This document shows, one piece after another, positions 9,945-22,500 of a stretch of DNA of 64,000 nucleotides. The notes under the pieces were generated by a model. It worked only from the letters and a program-made list of their open reading frames with translations. It was not told the origin of the DNA and searched no databases. This DNA comes from Odontocerum albicorne (lineage: Eukaryota; Arthropoda; Insecta; Trichoptera; Odontoceridae), in contig OX463855.1 in the NCBI GenBank assembly GCA_949825065.1, forward strand, positions 40,744,301 to 40,808,300, read 5' to 3'. Position 1 is the stretch's first letter; each line of letters starts with the position of its first letter. Made by a program: the position numbers and the translations under genes.

Positions 9945-11465
9945 CAGTGTTTAACAAACTGGGAGGCGCGCCTCCTCGGGAAAGCGCGGACTAATGCAAA
10001 AGGAGGCGTGGAAAGTCTAACAGAAATTAATTTTTCATAACATAACATTCATAAAAAATTGGAGCAATGGAAATTAAATTTACAAAAAAGTAAGTTCGAT
10101 ATGTTTCCACTTTTAAATGGTTTCTGCGCCAGGGTTAATATTGAAGCAAACAGAAATCTATTTACTTAACACTCGGATGGTTGGCTAATGCACTTTTCAC
10201 ATTATTTCGAGGATCTTGATTTTACAAAGTTTGCGTGGATAAAGAATCCATTTGTCGATGGACAAGATAATGAATTTGGATTGACAACTATTCTTCTCCC
10301 TGGCTCCATCCCAACTCACTGCCTGCGAAGACTGTTGGAGTCAGCTCTCCTCGTCCTCAGGTTGTATGCTCTTCTGTCCCGGACTACGTCCCCCAGGCCG
10401 TGCCTCTGCATCAGGTTATCTTTTTGCACGACCCATGAATTCTTTGGTCTTCCTCTGGTTGTTATTCGAGGAAGATCCATGGAGATTGCCTGGTTCACAA
10501 TGTGATCGGGTGCTCTGCGTCCAACGTGCCCATACCATCTCAATCCACCCGCCTCTCCTCCATCTTGCTGTTGATTTATGTAACACCTAGGCTTCCACGA
10601 ATGCGTGAGCTTTTTATTTTGTCTCTTAGGGACACACCAGCTGACCATCTTAGCATGCGCATTTCAGCAGTTTCTAGTTGCCTAGAGTAAAAGTTATACA
10701 TCGTCCAGCATTCGGAGCCATAGAGGAGTGCGGGTCTGATAATCGTTTGGTATACTTTTCCTTTTAACTTTACTGGCATTTTCGGATCACATAGAACTCC
10801 CGTCATTGATCTGAACTTCATCCATCCCACACTAATTCTATGTGTTACATCTGCTGCACATCCTCAATCGCTATGGATGAGTGACCCAAGATACTTAAAG
10901 GAGTCACAATTTGGTAATGTTTCTCCATCAATTTGCATTACGAGAGTGACAGCATTTGTGTTCTCGAATGGTAGGAACAGATACTCTGTTTTGTTTCTGC
11001 TCAGTCTCAATCCATTGTCCTCCAAGATTCTTCTCCACCTATCCATCCAATTATCATGCGATACTTCATTGAAACAAAAATTTCTGAGTGAAACCTTAGT
11101 TCAATTTTGGTTGAATCAAAGTGAAAAATATAATACTTTGTCAAGCAACGTAATGTAAGTACTGCTGCCATTCGTAACATCATAATTATGCGAAACGGGA
11201 TTTTCTTCATTGACTGCAATGAAATCCAAATATCGAGACCGTTTAGTAGTATAAAAAGAGCTAAGAGTAGCACTCTCCTCTCCTCTCCTCAATAGCACCT
11301 ACTCGTAGATTTGATCAACTTAGTGCTAATAAACAAGCACATACATTTTTTTACCATTTAAAAATGTGTGTATTATTTTATAAAATAAAGAGAGTAGGGC
11401 GGGAGGCGCCACGATAAGATTGTTTTTAAAGGGGGGCGTAGTAACATAAAGTTTGGAAACTAATG
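9945..11465 (+). mobile_element. Non-autonomous hAT element with transposase C-terminal relic
   Basis: Starts CAGTGTTTAACAAACTGGGA and ends AAGTTTGGAAACTAATG, bounded by an 8-bp duplication with one mismatch (ATCTAGTT at 9937-9944, ATCTAGTC at 11466-11473). The plus strand encodes HFSHYFEDLDFTKFAWIKNPF (10188-10260), and beyond an inserted LINE, CDTSLKQKFLSETLVQFWL followed, with stops, by LCETGFSSLTAMKSKYRDRL (11060-11240). These are the late core and dimerisation end of ZBED5-type hAT transposases. The N-terminal zinc finger and most of the catalytic core are deleted. Confidence 0.75.
10288..11060 (-). mobile_element. RTE-like LINE L3 nested in the hAT element
   Basis: On the minus strand, in order: NGLRLSRNKTEYLFLPFE and DGETLPNCDSFKYLGSLI (10864-11046), MGWMKFRSMTGVLCDPKM, ALLYGSECWTMYN, MLRWSAGVSLRDKIKSSRIR (10576-10830), and GRPKNSWVVQKDNLMQRHGL (10316-10560). 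This is the thumb and C-terminal region of an RTE-like reverse transcriptase; the catalytic palm is missing, so the copy is 5' truncated, and frameshifts break it. Its 3' end is GGAGCCAGGGAGAAGAA, shared with the copy at 32816-33375. No clean target duplication is visible here. Confidence 0.75.
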
Positions 11466-11469
11466 ATCT

Positions 11470-11935
11470 AGTCGTTTCCCTGTTGGGGTAGGGAAAAAAA
11501 GCAGAGCGTCAGACTTTCTTATCCCGACACAACATTCACGATTTAGCTTACACTTGTTTCTTTTAAAATACTTACATTTGCACTGTATGTTTGTTGTGAT
11601 TTTAATGTTGTTTAAATGAAAAATATAAGTTTATATAAGTTCTCTGATGTAAGTTACATAAAAATATGCCATATTTCAAAATATCATTCACTTGATCCAA
11701 CCATACTTTTTTTGGTTTTCTTTTTACATACCTTCCACTCACAATTGCACTATACATTTGTTTTGTTGGTCTTTCTTAATTGATTTGTTTTACTTATACT
11801 AACTATCTAAGAGTGATCTTCATCTTTATCAACACATCAGCATCCATCCCTAATCGCTTTATTCCGTATTCTGTCATACATTGTCACCCTATATATTTAT
11901 CTCAGTGCACGCATTTATTCAGTTCCTTTCACGCT
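11470..11935 (-). mobile_element. L9 LINE C-terminal fragment
   Basis: Contains the inverse of the L9 ending and, upstream, the inverse of the basic GRPRK-type segment, in the same arrangement as 125-600. Several stops. Confidence 0.5.
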
Positions 11936-12256
11936 TTCCCAAGCCTCTATTTATCTCCAGAAACATTTTCATAACTAATGGAGATTCATGAGATATTTCG
12001 AGTGTTTTCCCATGTTCACGACTCACTTCTCATGAATTAAAGTTCGTACTAAAATACTGCAATTAGCACATTTCGAATCTTTCAAGTTTTCTTATTGTCG
12101 TGTTCAAACCGTTAATATGAACCTCCCAGCGAAGAAACTGATCAACAAAAACGCGAAGATATGTGCCAAAATTTTAGGCGAAACTAAATATGATGTATAA
12201 TTATTTTTAGATAAATCATGACTATCAGAAAAACTTTTTCCAGTTAATTTAGATGT
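11936..12256. other. AT-rich spacer
   Basis: No coding or element signal recognised before the 51-bp satellite. Confidence 0.45.
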
Positions 12257-12975
12257 TTTTTTAGTGTCTGAATATTGTGTATTGGTTTTAAACCTGTTAT
12301 GTGTTACTATTTTAATGTCTGAATATTGTGCATTGGTTTTAAACCTGTTATGTGTTACTATTTTAATGTCTGAATATTGTGTATTGGTTTTAAACCTGTT
12401 ATGTGTTACTATTTTAATGTCTGAATATTATGTATTTGGTTTTAAACCTGTTATGTGCTACTATTTTAACCCTGAGAGTGCTACGAGAAAAAAATATAAT
12501 TGTCTATCTAGTGCCGAGATATATTTACGATTCGGACGTTCGTGATAAATATTTATTTTAAACAACAAAAAAACAAAAAAAATATATTTTTACAACATAA
12601 ATATATTTTAGAATATGTACCCTTGTATTCTAAATGAATAATATTCATTTAGAATACAAGGGTAGAACAAATTTCTTCCACTGCTATAGCAGTGCGCCGA
12701 TCTCTCAGGGTTAAAGTCTGAATATTGTGTATTGGTTTTAAACCTGTTATGTGTTACTATTTTAATGTCTGAATATTGTGTATTGGTTTTAAACCAACCT
12801 GTTATGTGTTACTATTTTAATGTCTGAATATTGTGTATTGGTTTTAAACCTGTTATGTGCTACTATTTTAAAGTCTGAATATTGTGTATAGGTTTTAAAC
12901 CTGTTATGTGTTGCTATTTTAATGTCTGAATATTATGTATTGGTTTTAAATCTGTTATATGTTACTATTATTTGT
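12257..12975. repeat. Satellite, 51-bp unit, about nine copies, split by a MITE
   Basis: Unit begins TGTCTGAATATTGTGTATTG. Four units lie left and five right of the TTAA MITE at 12470-12710. Because 51 is divisible by three, one frame reads as a 17-residue repeat; this follows from unit length and is not evidence of a protein. One unit has a 4-bp duplication (ACCAACCTG). Confidence 0.9.
12470..12710. mobile_element. TTAA-flanked MITE (P5), piggyBac-like
   Basis: Bounded by TTAA at 12466-12469 and 12711-12714. Termini are CCCTGAGAG and its inverse. Interior holds a 23-bp perfect palindrome (12618-12640 and 12642-12664, one-base centre) and CACTGCTATAGCAGTG near the right end. TTAA duplication and CCCT ends are the hallmark of piggyBac-type transposition. 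No coding capacity. Confidence 0.8.
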
Positions 12976-13239
12976 GTACTGACGTCATACTGCCCATATA
13001 TTATTTCACACATTTTTTGTATTATTTTATAAATAATTTGTCAACGGGAATATCACAGGACTCTTAATAATACAGTTAATTATCGTCCTGCGCTGAATTC
13101 CAACAGGTATAAATGTAAGCTGGAATAAATGGAGAGGAACAACGGGGGTGTATGCGACAGGTTACAGAGAAGTAAAATATTAGACACTGATCAGGCCCAC
13201 TCTTGAGCGTGGACTTAGAAAAGAGTGGAACAACTGCTT

Positions 13240-14165
13240 CATGTCGTGGAGATGCATATGCTACGGTGGTCACTGGGCTTCACTAGGTTGGAGAAATCCG
13301 CAATGAACGAATTCGCAGAAGAATCAAAGAAGCACCAATAGTAGATCGAGCCCGACAAGTACGACTACGCTAGATGAAGGGGCTATGCTCAAGACAGCCT
13401 CTTCTTCTTCTTGCTGGCACTGTCCCAACGCATTGCCTAGGTAGGCTGTTGGGGTCGGCTCTTCTCGTTCTCAGGCTGTATATTATTCGGTTCTGGGTGT
13501 CGCTTTCATCTAGGCCGTTTCTCTGCAAGATTTTGGAGCATTGAATCATCCAGGAGTTCTTTGGTATTTCTCTGGACGGACGTCGAGGAAGATCCACAGA
13601 CATTGCCTGATTTACAGTATGGTCTGGTGGTCTCCGTGTTATGTGCCCGTACCATCTCAGCTGTCGCTCTTCCCGTTTACTATTTATGTCAGTCACTCCC
13701 AGGCTACCACGAATGCGTGAGCTCTTAATTTTATCTTTCAGTGATACTCCTGCCGACCACCTAAGCATTCGCATTTCTGCTGTTTCAAGTTGCCTAGAGT
13801 AGGAGCTGTACATAGTCCAGCATTCTGAGCCATACATAATTGCGGGTCTAACGATAGTCTGGTATACCTTTCATTTCAGTTTTATAGGCATTTTTGGGTC
13901 GCACAAGACTCCTGTTACCGATCTGAATTTCATCCATCCCACACTTATTCTATGGTCCACATCCGCGGCGCACCCCCCCGTTTTTTGTAAATGCTCAAGA
14001 CAGCCTATAATTAAGAATTTCCAAATCGACGCAGAGGAAGACCCTACACAAGAAAGTGGAGGACATGGCAAGGCTCGTATTATCTCCGAGTGACTGTCGA
14101 GATAGAGAGAGATGGAGGAAAAAGGTCCAATCAGGCGACCTCACTTGGAATGGATAAGGCGAAGG
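13240..14165 (+). mobile_element. LINE L12 C-terminal fragment interrupted by L3
   Basis: Left part encodes GEIRNERIRRRIKEAPIVDR and RARQVRLR; right part (after 14006) encodes EDMARLVLSPSDCRDRERWR and KKVQSGDLTWNG. Joined across the insertion these form the usual RTE-type ending (LRWxGHV region, then GRPKxRW...DxxDRxxWRR). The L3 element lies between, flanked by a 16-bp duplication. Confidence 0.7.
13401..13990 (-). mobile_element. RTE-like LINE L3 nested in L12, with 16-bp target duplication
   Basis: ATGCTCAAGACAGCCT occurs at 13385-13400 and 13991-14006, bracketing a minus-strand L3 copy. Encoded phrases: SECWTMYSSYSRQLETAEMR, MLRWSAGVSLKDKIKSSRIR, LRWYGHITRRPPDHTVNQAM. The 3' tail is (GAA)n, seen as CTTCTTCTTCTT at 13401. 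It is a diverged subfamily relative to the copies at 10.3, 17.2 and 32.8 kb. Confidence 0.8.
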
Positions 14166-14390
14166 AAAAGAAGAGCCCGTCTAAATCTTGGTTCAATCAG
14201 AAAAAGATTTACAAGAGATTAATATCTTGTATCTCAAGAATGCGAATAGGTCCATAGATCGATCGCTTTGCCCTTGATAGTCCGATGTGTGGGTGTGGTC
14301 TGGAGGAGGAAAAACTCGATGACGTATAATTTAACTGAGCAAAGCACTGCACTTCAAGCAACATGCACGATCTCCCCTGTTCTCCCTCAA
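14166..14390 (+). mobile_element. LINE L13 fragment with CxCG motif
   Basis: Encodes CISRMRIGP, then SPMCGCGLEEEKLDDV. LINEs with a C-terminal domain commonly have the order RLRIGH...SPxCxCGxEETxxHIxxxCP, so this is the tail of such an ORF2. A related minus-strand piece lies at 26216-26580. The next repeat (L10) abuts both, in mirror arrangement. Confidence 0.55.
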
Positions 14391-15270
14391 TATTTATTTA
14401 TTTATTTTATTTTATTAACGACACAACAGTGTCTTTTATATACAAATGAACATATGACAAGTTTTACAAGTACTTAAAATTATTGACAAAAAATGCAAAA
14501 CTTTGTCTTAAACTAACATGAAGATTTAAAAGGTGTAGTAATAATAAATTACACTCATTGTTTAAATTTTTTTAATACTAATATGTATATTTATATTCAA
14601 TATATGAATGTATACCACAAAATATTACCAAATTTCACCAAGCAGACTTACGTAATTGTCGAAGACTTATTTTTTAGTGGTAAAGAACTTAGATGTGTGT
14701 TTAGTGGAACAACGCTTACATATAACAATAATTGGATTATTTGAGAATTTTATGGATAGATCTTGAGATATAGAAAACATATGGGCTCACTTGTAGAACG
14801 AGATGCAAGTTGCTTTGCAGAATCGAAACCTTCCACATGTTGATGCAGGGTTACTCAACTCCAGAAGCAAAGTATTGTCCTTAATGTTTCGTTTATACTA
14901 GGTTATTTATATTAATAAAGGAGAGCACAAAGTTAGTAGGTATTTTCAAATATTGTTGTGATATTTTGGCGAATACTATATATAGGGTGTGGGCTGAAAA
15001 CATCTGGTGTCCCCGTGGCTGGGCTCGCCCTATATTGGTGGGGTGTATCTTGGCCGGGGGGATGTTATTAGATGAGCCCAGATCTTTTGATAGCTTCTAG
15101 CTTTAATGTATTCTCTGCAATTTATGTGTTCTTGAAGTATATTTAAATATTTTATGTACATATTATGTTGCTATAATAAACCTATATTTATTTATTTATA
15201 CTCAATAATATCTAAATTATTGCAAAACTCATTTCCAAATCTTTGCATACGACTTATAAAGGAGTTAATG
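14391..15270 (-). mobile_element. Repeat L10 (LINE-like with TTTA-type tail), with an insertion
   Basis: Its (TTTA)n tail is at the left. Copies at 25640-26215 (plus), 31031-32345 (minus) and 34070-34600 (plus) share the body, including the inverse of CTGGAGTTGAGTAACCCTGC. A non-homologous segment of about 215 bp (14991-15205), GC-richer at its left and ending in AATAAACCTATATTTATTTA, interrupts this copy and looks like a separate tailed insert. Confidence 0.6.
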
Positions 15271-15713
15271 CATATATTTTGTCCTGTAATACTGGAAATG
15301 GTTTAGTCGTAGTATAAACTTATTTTCGATAGCGACATTAATTTCAAAATTTATCAAAAAATTTAAACCATTCATGAACCTAATCATAAAAAGGGCACAA
15401 AGCATTCTCAGTTGAGATAATTGCAAAACAAAAAAAAACGTATTTCAAATGGAATAAAAATCCGACAAATTTCTTCTCCAAGTTCCAGCAATTACGAGTA
15501 TTTCAAAATTCTTCAGTGGAGTATACATAATACTTGATTAAAAAAATTATTTGCATCACACGGCAATATCTCAACACTGAGATAACATGTGTTATCTCTC
15601 AGGAATACCACATCAGTGCAGAGAGATAGCGATAACTGGTGGAATGATTAATATACCGTATAATAAACAGAGCTAAATTATATTCGCATATCGAAAATAC
15701 AATAAAACTGCAA
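15271..15713. other. AT-rich spacer
   Basis: No gene or element boundary recognised. TACGAGTA occurs at 15493-15500. Confidence 0.4.
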
Positions 15714-16110
15714 TCAGATTATTTTGAACACGCGTATACTTGCGTATGGTATAATATCCATGATCGTTTTCAGTATTCTTTGTAAATTTAAAAATCGATA
15801 ATTCTGTGATTCCGTATTTTTATTTTGCACACGCATATCATAGTATAAATAGGCCAAAACCCATACGATGGCTGTCGCCAAAGAAAGAATACGAGAATTG
15901 AATTTTGAAAACAAGAGAGCGAGAGAGGAATACTTGGATTCTCTCCGAAAGTAATTCGAAATTTGAACCTCGGTGGGTCCGTGATAAATGAAAAGATGGA
16001 AACTATAATGAACGAATTTTAAATACCTAGCTTACAATTTTTGAACCGGTATAAAAGGGGACGATGTATAAATGATATATATAAACAAATTCTAAATTTA
16101 TGAATATATA
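15714..16110 (-). repeat. Repeat R4, copy C (uninterrupted)
   Basis: Inverse of copies A and B. Here the (TA)n site that holds the mariner in copy B and TACTCGTA in copy A is intact (TATATATA at about 16075). Read on the plus strand it shows TATAAATAGG (15843-15852) and GTATAAAAGGGG (16049-16060), both good matches to RNA polymerase II TATA boxes. Confidence 0.65.
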
Positions 16111-16244
16111 TATACAATATTTTATGAAACACCTCATACTAGTACTGATTGCCAGTATTAGCACAAATACCTTTATTGATAGAGATAAGTCATTTATTTT
16201 ATATTTTACTTGTGTTGAATTTATCATAAATTGAAACAATTTAA

Positions 16245-16840
16245 CCTTTCCTTCCTGTGCTAAAAAAATCCGCGCGTTCTGGTGCTGCGTATTCAATACA
16301 CATGTAAAAATGAGCGATTTAAAATCGAAAAAATAAGAATATTCATAGCAAATCGCTTAAATTACATTAATCTGAAATAAAAAATGATAATAATTGAAGT
16401 TTAATTGCTGAAAACATGAAAAAAACATCGGCTGACGTTCACAAAATGGGCGAAGACACCACCTCGAATGGATGCCCGAGAGCTACTGAAGCGAGAGAAG
16501 CGAGCGAACTGAGATTCTATTCTTGCGTTCTCATATACCGAAGTTGAGTGAGACGTGAATAGCGTCGCTTCCTCACCCATAGCGGTTTTTTAGAATGAAT
16601 ATACCTACGTCACACACTGGCACACGTTTGATTGTATCGGTGAATTTATTCCCGATTTTCACAAAATATCTCTGATGTGGCCGATAAATGCTAATTATTA
16701 TTAATATTATTTTTTCATTCACTGCGTAAATGTATTACGGAGGAATACCTAAAATCTGAACCCAGTATTTATTATATTTATAGAGATATTAAAGTTTTTA
16801 GAAGCAATGTGTACTAGTTACACATCACAGGGAAGGAAGA
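16245..16840 (-). mobile_element. TTAA MITE P1 (same family as P2)
   Basis: Left TTAA at 16241-16244; the right site has decayed to TCAA. Ends CCTTTCCTTCCTGTGC and the inverse of CTTCCTTCCCTGTG. Interior matches 51856-52440 in inverted orientation, including GTGTACTAGTTACACATCAC and the ACCGCTATGGGTGAGGAAGC block. No coding capacity. Confidence 0.75.
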
Positions 16841-17001
16841 GTCAACAGAGATTAGTCATGTATTTAATATTTTACTTGAATGTAAACGAATAACCACACC
16901 AATACTCCACATTCTAACTTACTACGAACCCGCGCACTGCAGAGGGACCTGAGAACCTCTCCCCCACAAATAACTTAGATACTCGTATCACAAACCTTAT
17001 T

Positions 17002-17704
17002 ACAAGTACCCGGCGGTAAGTAATACACATCGGGCTTAAGAAAGAGACTGACGGCCATAATCGGCTTTGTAGAGCGTTGTCTCTGTCGCACGATGCGCTA
17101 ACAGTCCGGTATCTAGAAAGATGACAAAGACTGACAAATCGCGACGGAACACGTGTATAAATGACAGAGACGACGCTCTACAAAACCTTCGCCCTGGCTC
17201 CATCCCAACTCATTGTCTGCGAAGACTGTTGGGGTCAGCTCTCATCGTCCTCAGGTTGTATGCTCTTCTGTCCCGGACTACGTCCCCCAGGCCGTGCCTC
17301 TGCATCAGGTTATCTTTTACACCACCTATGACGTCTTTGGCCTTCCTCTGGTTGTTATTCGAGGAAGATCCATGGAGATTGCCTGGTTCACAATGTGATC
17401 GGGTGCTCTGCGTCCAACGTGCCCATACCATCTCAATCGCCTCTCCTTCATCTTGCTGTTGATGTCTGGTTTCTAACACCTAGGCTTCCACGAATGCGTG
17501 AGCTTTTTATTTTGTCTCTTAGGGCCAAACCAGCTGACCATCTTATCATGCGCATTTCAGCAGTTTCTAGTTGCCTAGAGTAAGAGTTATACATCGTCCA
17601 GCATTCGGAGCCATAGAGGAACGCTCTACAAAACCGAAGTTAGCCGATTATGGCCGACAGTCTCTTTCGTAAGCCCGATATGTGTTACTTACCGCCGGGT
17701 ACTG
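17002..17704. mobile_element. Long-inverted-repeat MITE, split by an L3 LINE
   Basis: Outer parts 17002-17187 and 17621-17704 match the MITE at 7691-7944. The insertion 17188-17620 is flanked by a 15-bp duplication, so the MITE was in place first. Confidence 0.85.
17188..17620 (-). mobile_element. L3 LINE, 5' truncated, inside a MITE
   Basis: ACGCTCTACAAAACC is present at 17173-17187 and again at 17621-17635. The insert encodes the C-terminal end of L3 on the minus strand (KDNLMQRHGLGDVVRDRRAY, ADPNSLRRQ) plus the upstream SECWTMY segment, and its 3' end is GGAGCCAGGGCGAA. It confirms that L3 makes target duplications of about 15 bp and is truncated at its 5' end on insertion. Confidence 0.9.
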
Positions 17705-17929
17705 TCCCTTATAAACAGACTCGCATTGTTCCATGGGGGGATCAAATGAGAGACTACTGTTAAATTTAATACTCAAATATTTGATGCGTTCTACTCTTTG
17801 AACCATAAAACCGTTCAGAGTATATTTATAATATTTAAAAGTGTATCTATGATAATGATATAATACGGAATGAAGTGATAAGAGATGAACGTGAATATAA
17901 GACTGATGTGTTGAGTAAAATGAAGAAGA

Positions 17930-18135
17930 ATACTTTGAAATGTTTGGACACGTGAAACGAATGAATGATGAAAGTATGTTTGGATCAGGATCAAGTGAAA
18001 ATCATAAAAGTTATATGAAGTGTATAGATGTAAAAGAGGCGAAGGATGTGTGTCGAGAAAAGAAAGTTTCATGCCTTATCCTCTTTGCCTGCCCAGACAG
18101 GGAAATAGCATGTCGGTATGTAACTATAATATGAA
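17930..18135 (+). mobile_element. L9 LINE C-terminal fragment
   Basis: Reads 'MFGHVKRMNDESM', then KEAKDVCREKKVSCL and LFACPDREIACRYV-like ending, the usual L9 tail with frameshifts. Directly followed by SINE-A. Confidence 0.5.
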
Positions 18136-18297
18136 AAAAATAATAGATATAACCGAAGTCTTAGGTATCCTTATGCCTCCGAATACTAGGCAGAAAAATG
18201 CCTGTGCCATTCAAGGGATGTAGCACAACGCGGGGTTCGAACCGACGACTTTCGCACGGAAGTCCAGTGTGCTACCGCGTGGCCATGCACCACCATA
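18130..18297 (-). mobile_element. SINE-A, best preserved copy
   Basis: Minus strand: TGGCCACGCGGTAGCACACT (A-box region), then GGTTCGAACCCCG (B box), then a body with CTGCCTAGTATTCGGAGG and a T-rich end. The tRNA-like head is clear, but the fold is not a clean tRNA, so it is a SINE and not a tRNA gene. Confidence 0.7.
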
Positions 18298-18544
18298 TTA
18301 ATTAGTTATTTTTAAGTACTTTTTTAAAATATTGAAAATACGCGGCCCTCGGCCTATGGCTACTTATGGCCAAGTTGAACACAAACAAGCCCTTAAGATG
18401 ATAACTGCAATGTTTTCGAAACGTCCGCATCATAAGTCAAACCTCGCGGTACAATACTTAGAACCACGAAAGCCTCAAAATATATTTGTCACAATTTGTT
18501 TTATCTGCTTGCTATATATAATAAGGATGATGGCGATGATGATG

Positions 18545-18744
18545 NNNNNNNNNNNNNNNNNNNNNNNNNNNNNNNNNNNNNNNNNNNNNNNNNNNNNNNN
18601 NNNNNNNNNNNNNNNNNNNNNNNNNNNNNNNNNNNNNNNNNNNNNNNNNNNNNNNNNNNNNNNNNNNNNNNNNNNNNNNNNNNNNNNNNNNNNNNNNNNN
18701 NNNNNNNNNNNNNNNNNNNNNNNNNNNNNNNNNNNNNNNNNNNN
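18545..18744. other. Assembly gap, 200 N
   Basis: Exactly 200 unknown bases, probably a gap of placeholder length. The left flank (AAGGATGATGGCGATGATG) resembles the sequence just right of the (TA)n block at 20523-20550, hinting at a duplicated or misjoined edge. Confidence 0.98.
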
Positions 18745-18950
18745 TGAAAATATTAAAAGAACTAGTGAAAGACAGAGCAACCGATTCAAAAAAAGGAAAG
18801 AAAAAGAAAAAGAAGACGAATTAAAACAAAAGTCAACATCACTACACAAAACAGTTTGCAAATAACTCCCAAGAAGATGACAGATGCGATTCTGTCGAAA
18901 GCTCGGAGACAATTATCTCAAATTACGCGGATAAACCGTAAAACCAAAAT

Positions 18951-20908
<1,958 letters not shown>

Positions 20909-21390
20909 CTTTTTTTTTTATCCACTTTGCACAGATTTCTCCTGTTACACAAAGAGGGTCTGCTTCTAGCGTTAGCTTATTCGTTAGGAATAATATCAGC
21001 CAGGATTCTTCTCATACTGCTAGACGGTACCGAGAATATATCAACAGTGTCATTCAGTTGGTTCAATATATCTATACCACGCGTGACTGAGTGTTTAGCC
21101 ATGATATTCGTCCTGTAAGTTGGTATGTAGAACAGAGGGTGATTTCTTACACGGCTATATTTATTGGGGACATATAAACTTAGTGCTTCTAGAATCGCGG
21201 GACAGTTAAAGGAACCTTGGAAAACCTTTATTAGGAATATCGCAATGGATTCTTGCCTTCTTGTTTCGAGGCTTCTATAGTTACACACCGTGAGAAGTTC
21301 GGCATGGTGAGCATATTTTGGGTAATCGCCCTTTGTTCTGTACCATAGATATCTGAGGATTTTTTTTATATTTGTATATAATATTGTATA
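20909..21390 (-). mobile_element. LINE J1 3' fragment
   Basis: A T-run at 20910-20919 is the inverse of the poly(A) tail. The minus strand encodes LRYLWYRTKGDYPKYAHHAE, LLTVCNYRSLETRRQESIAI and the C-terminus MRRILADIIPNE, almost the same as the last 130 residues of the longer J1 copy at 41157-42802. It is 5' truncated and otherwise open. Confidence 0.85.
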
Positions 21391-21764
21391 TTGAGACATT
21401 GAGCGGTGGGACGATTTTTACTTTTGATTGCGATCGTGGTATGCACATTTTGATTTTTGTTTGCTAACATCTGTATTTCTCTTTCACACTGATGTTAAGA
21501 ATGATGTCTGGCTTGGTGCAGTGCGTGCCTTCCGCCTTTGGACGCCCCCATATTGCGTTGGTGACATAAAGTTTTGTACGTTTATAAGCACCTGTTTCTT
21601 CGTTATATTATTCGTGTTGTAATCGTTTTCAATTATTTTTGTTTCTATAATATATTGTTCCTTTTTAATATATGAAGCGCTTACTAACATACTCTTTTAT
21701 TATTGTTATAAGATGTGTATATAAACTTCGATAACGGTTAGTCAAATGCTACGTTTGGTCAGTG
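21391..21764. other. Unassigned sequence
   Basis: No recognised feature between the J1 and L4 fragments. Confidence 0.4.
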
Positions 21765-22010
21765 TTATTACATGGAGTGGGATCATGGGCCCTCAAAGTT
21801 GGTGGTATGAACCGATTGGAAGCATTCGAAATGTGGATGCACCGGAGAATGCTACGGATACCCTGGACGGATATGGTCAGCAACACAAGGGTTCTTCAAA
21901 GAGCCAAAGTTGATAGAGAGTTGCTGACTAATATTAAAATCCGAAAGGTGTCCTATTTGGATTATGTATTGTACTTAGAGGAGCAAAGTACAAATTACTC
22001 AAGACTTTAA
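21765..22010 (+). mobile_element. LINE L4 ORF2 fragment
   Basis: Encodes MNRLEAFEMWMHRRMLRIPW, then TDMVSNTRVLQRAKVDREL. The 'EAFEMWxxRRMLxIPWTDxVSNxxVL' style is typical of LINE C-termini. It matches 33530-33680 closely. Confidence 0.7.
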
Positions 22011-22309
22011 CAATAAAAAATATGAATGAATACTTCATGCATCTTGACAATTTTTTATCTATCATGGAAGAATGTGATCCCAATGGGGAACGTATATCTC
22101 GCGTACGTAGGGCGATTGAGAAAGACACAGCATGTTATAGAACTCTTTATCAAGAAAAGAGAAAAAGGTGGTATTCAACTAACTCTTGACAAGTTTATAC
22201 AGAAAACACCTGAAAGCACTTAAACACGCCTCGTTAACTTAATTATGTATATTGATAAATAAATATTTTTAATATATTATTGATAAATATATATTTTAAA
22301 ATTCAATTT

Positions 22310-22500
22310 TTCAACGAACTCCGTGGCCTAGTGGTAACACACTTGTCTGCCGATCCGGAGGTTGCGGGTTCGATCCCCGCTGGAACCCAGATTTTTTTAA
22401 ATAGGATTCCAGTCTGGTTAACACTTAGGGCCTATAAAAACATCTTTCTGGTTGGTTGGAAGAGGTTGCCACATGGCAATAAACTCGCCAGGTTAAAAAA
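22310..22500 (+). mobile_element. tRNA-derived SINE (SINE-B)
   Basis: Head with TGGCCTAGTGGTAACACACT (A box) and GGGTTCGATCCCCGCTGG (B box), then a body with GGTTGGTTGGAAGAGGTTGC and a poly(A) run at about 22495. Diverged relatives: 44735-44895 (minus), 58625-58805 (minus), and a tail-only piece near 37250-37330. Acceptor-stem pairing is absent, so it is not a functional tRNA gene. Confidence 0.75.

Noticed and set aside
12264..12545. A protein with 17-residue repeats (MSEYCVLVLNLLCVTIL)
   Set aside because: The 51-bp satellite unit is divisible by three, so any stop-free frame repeats. No upstream start context, splice signal or homology supports a gene.
22320..22390. Functional tRNA gene
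   Set aside because: A and B boxes are good, but the acceptor stem does not pair and a SINE body with poly(A) follows directly.
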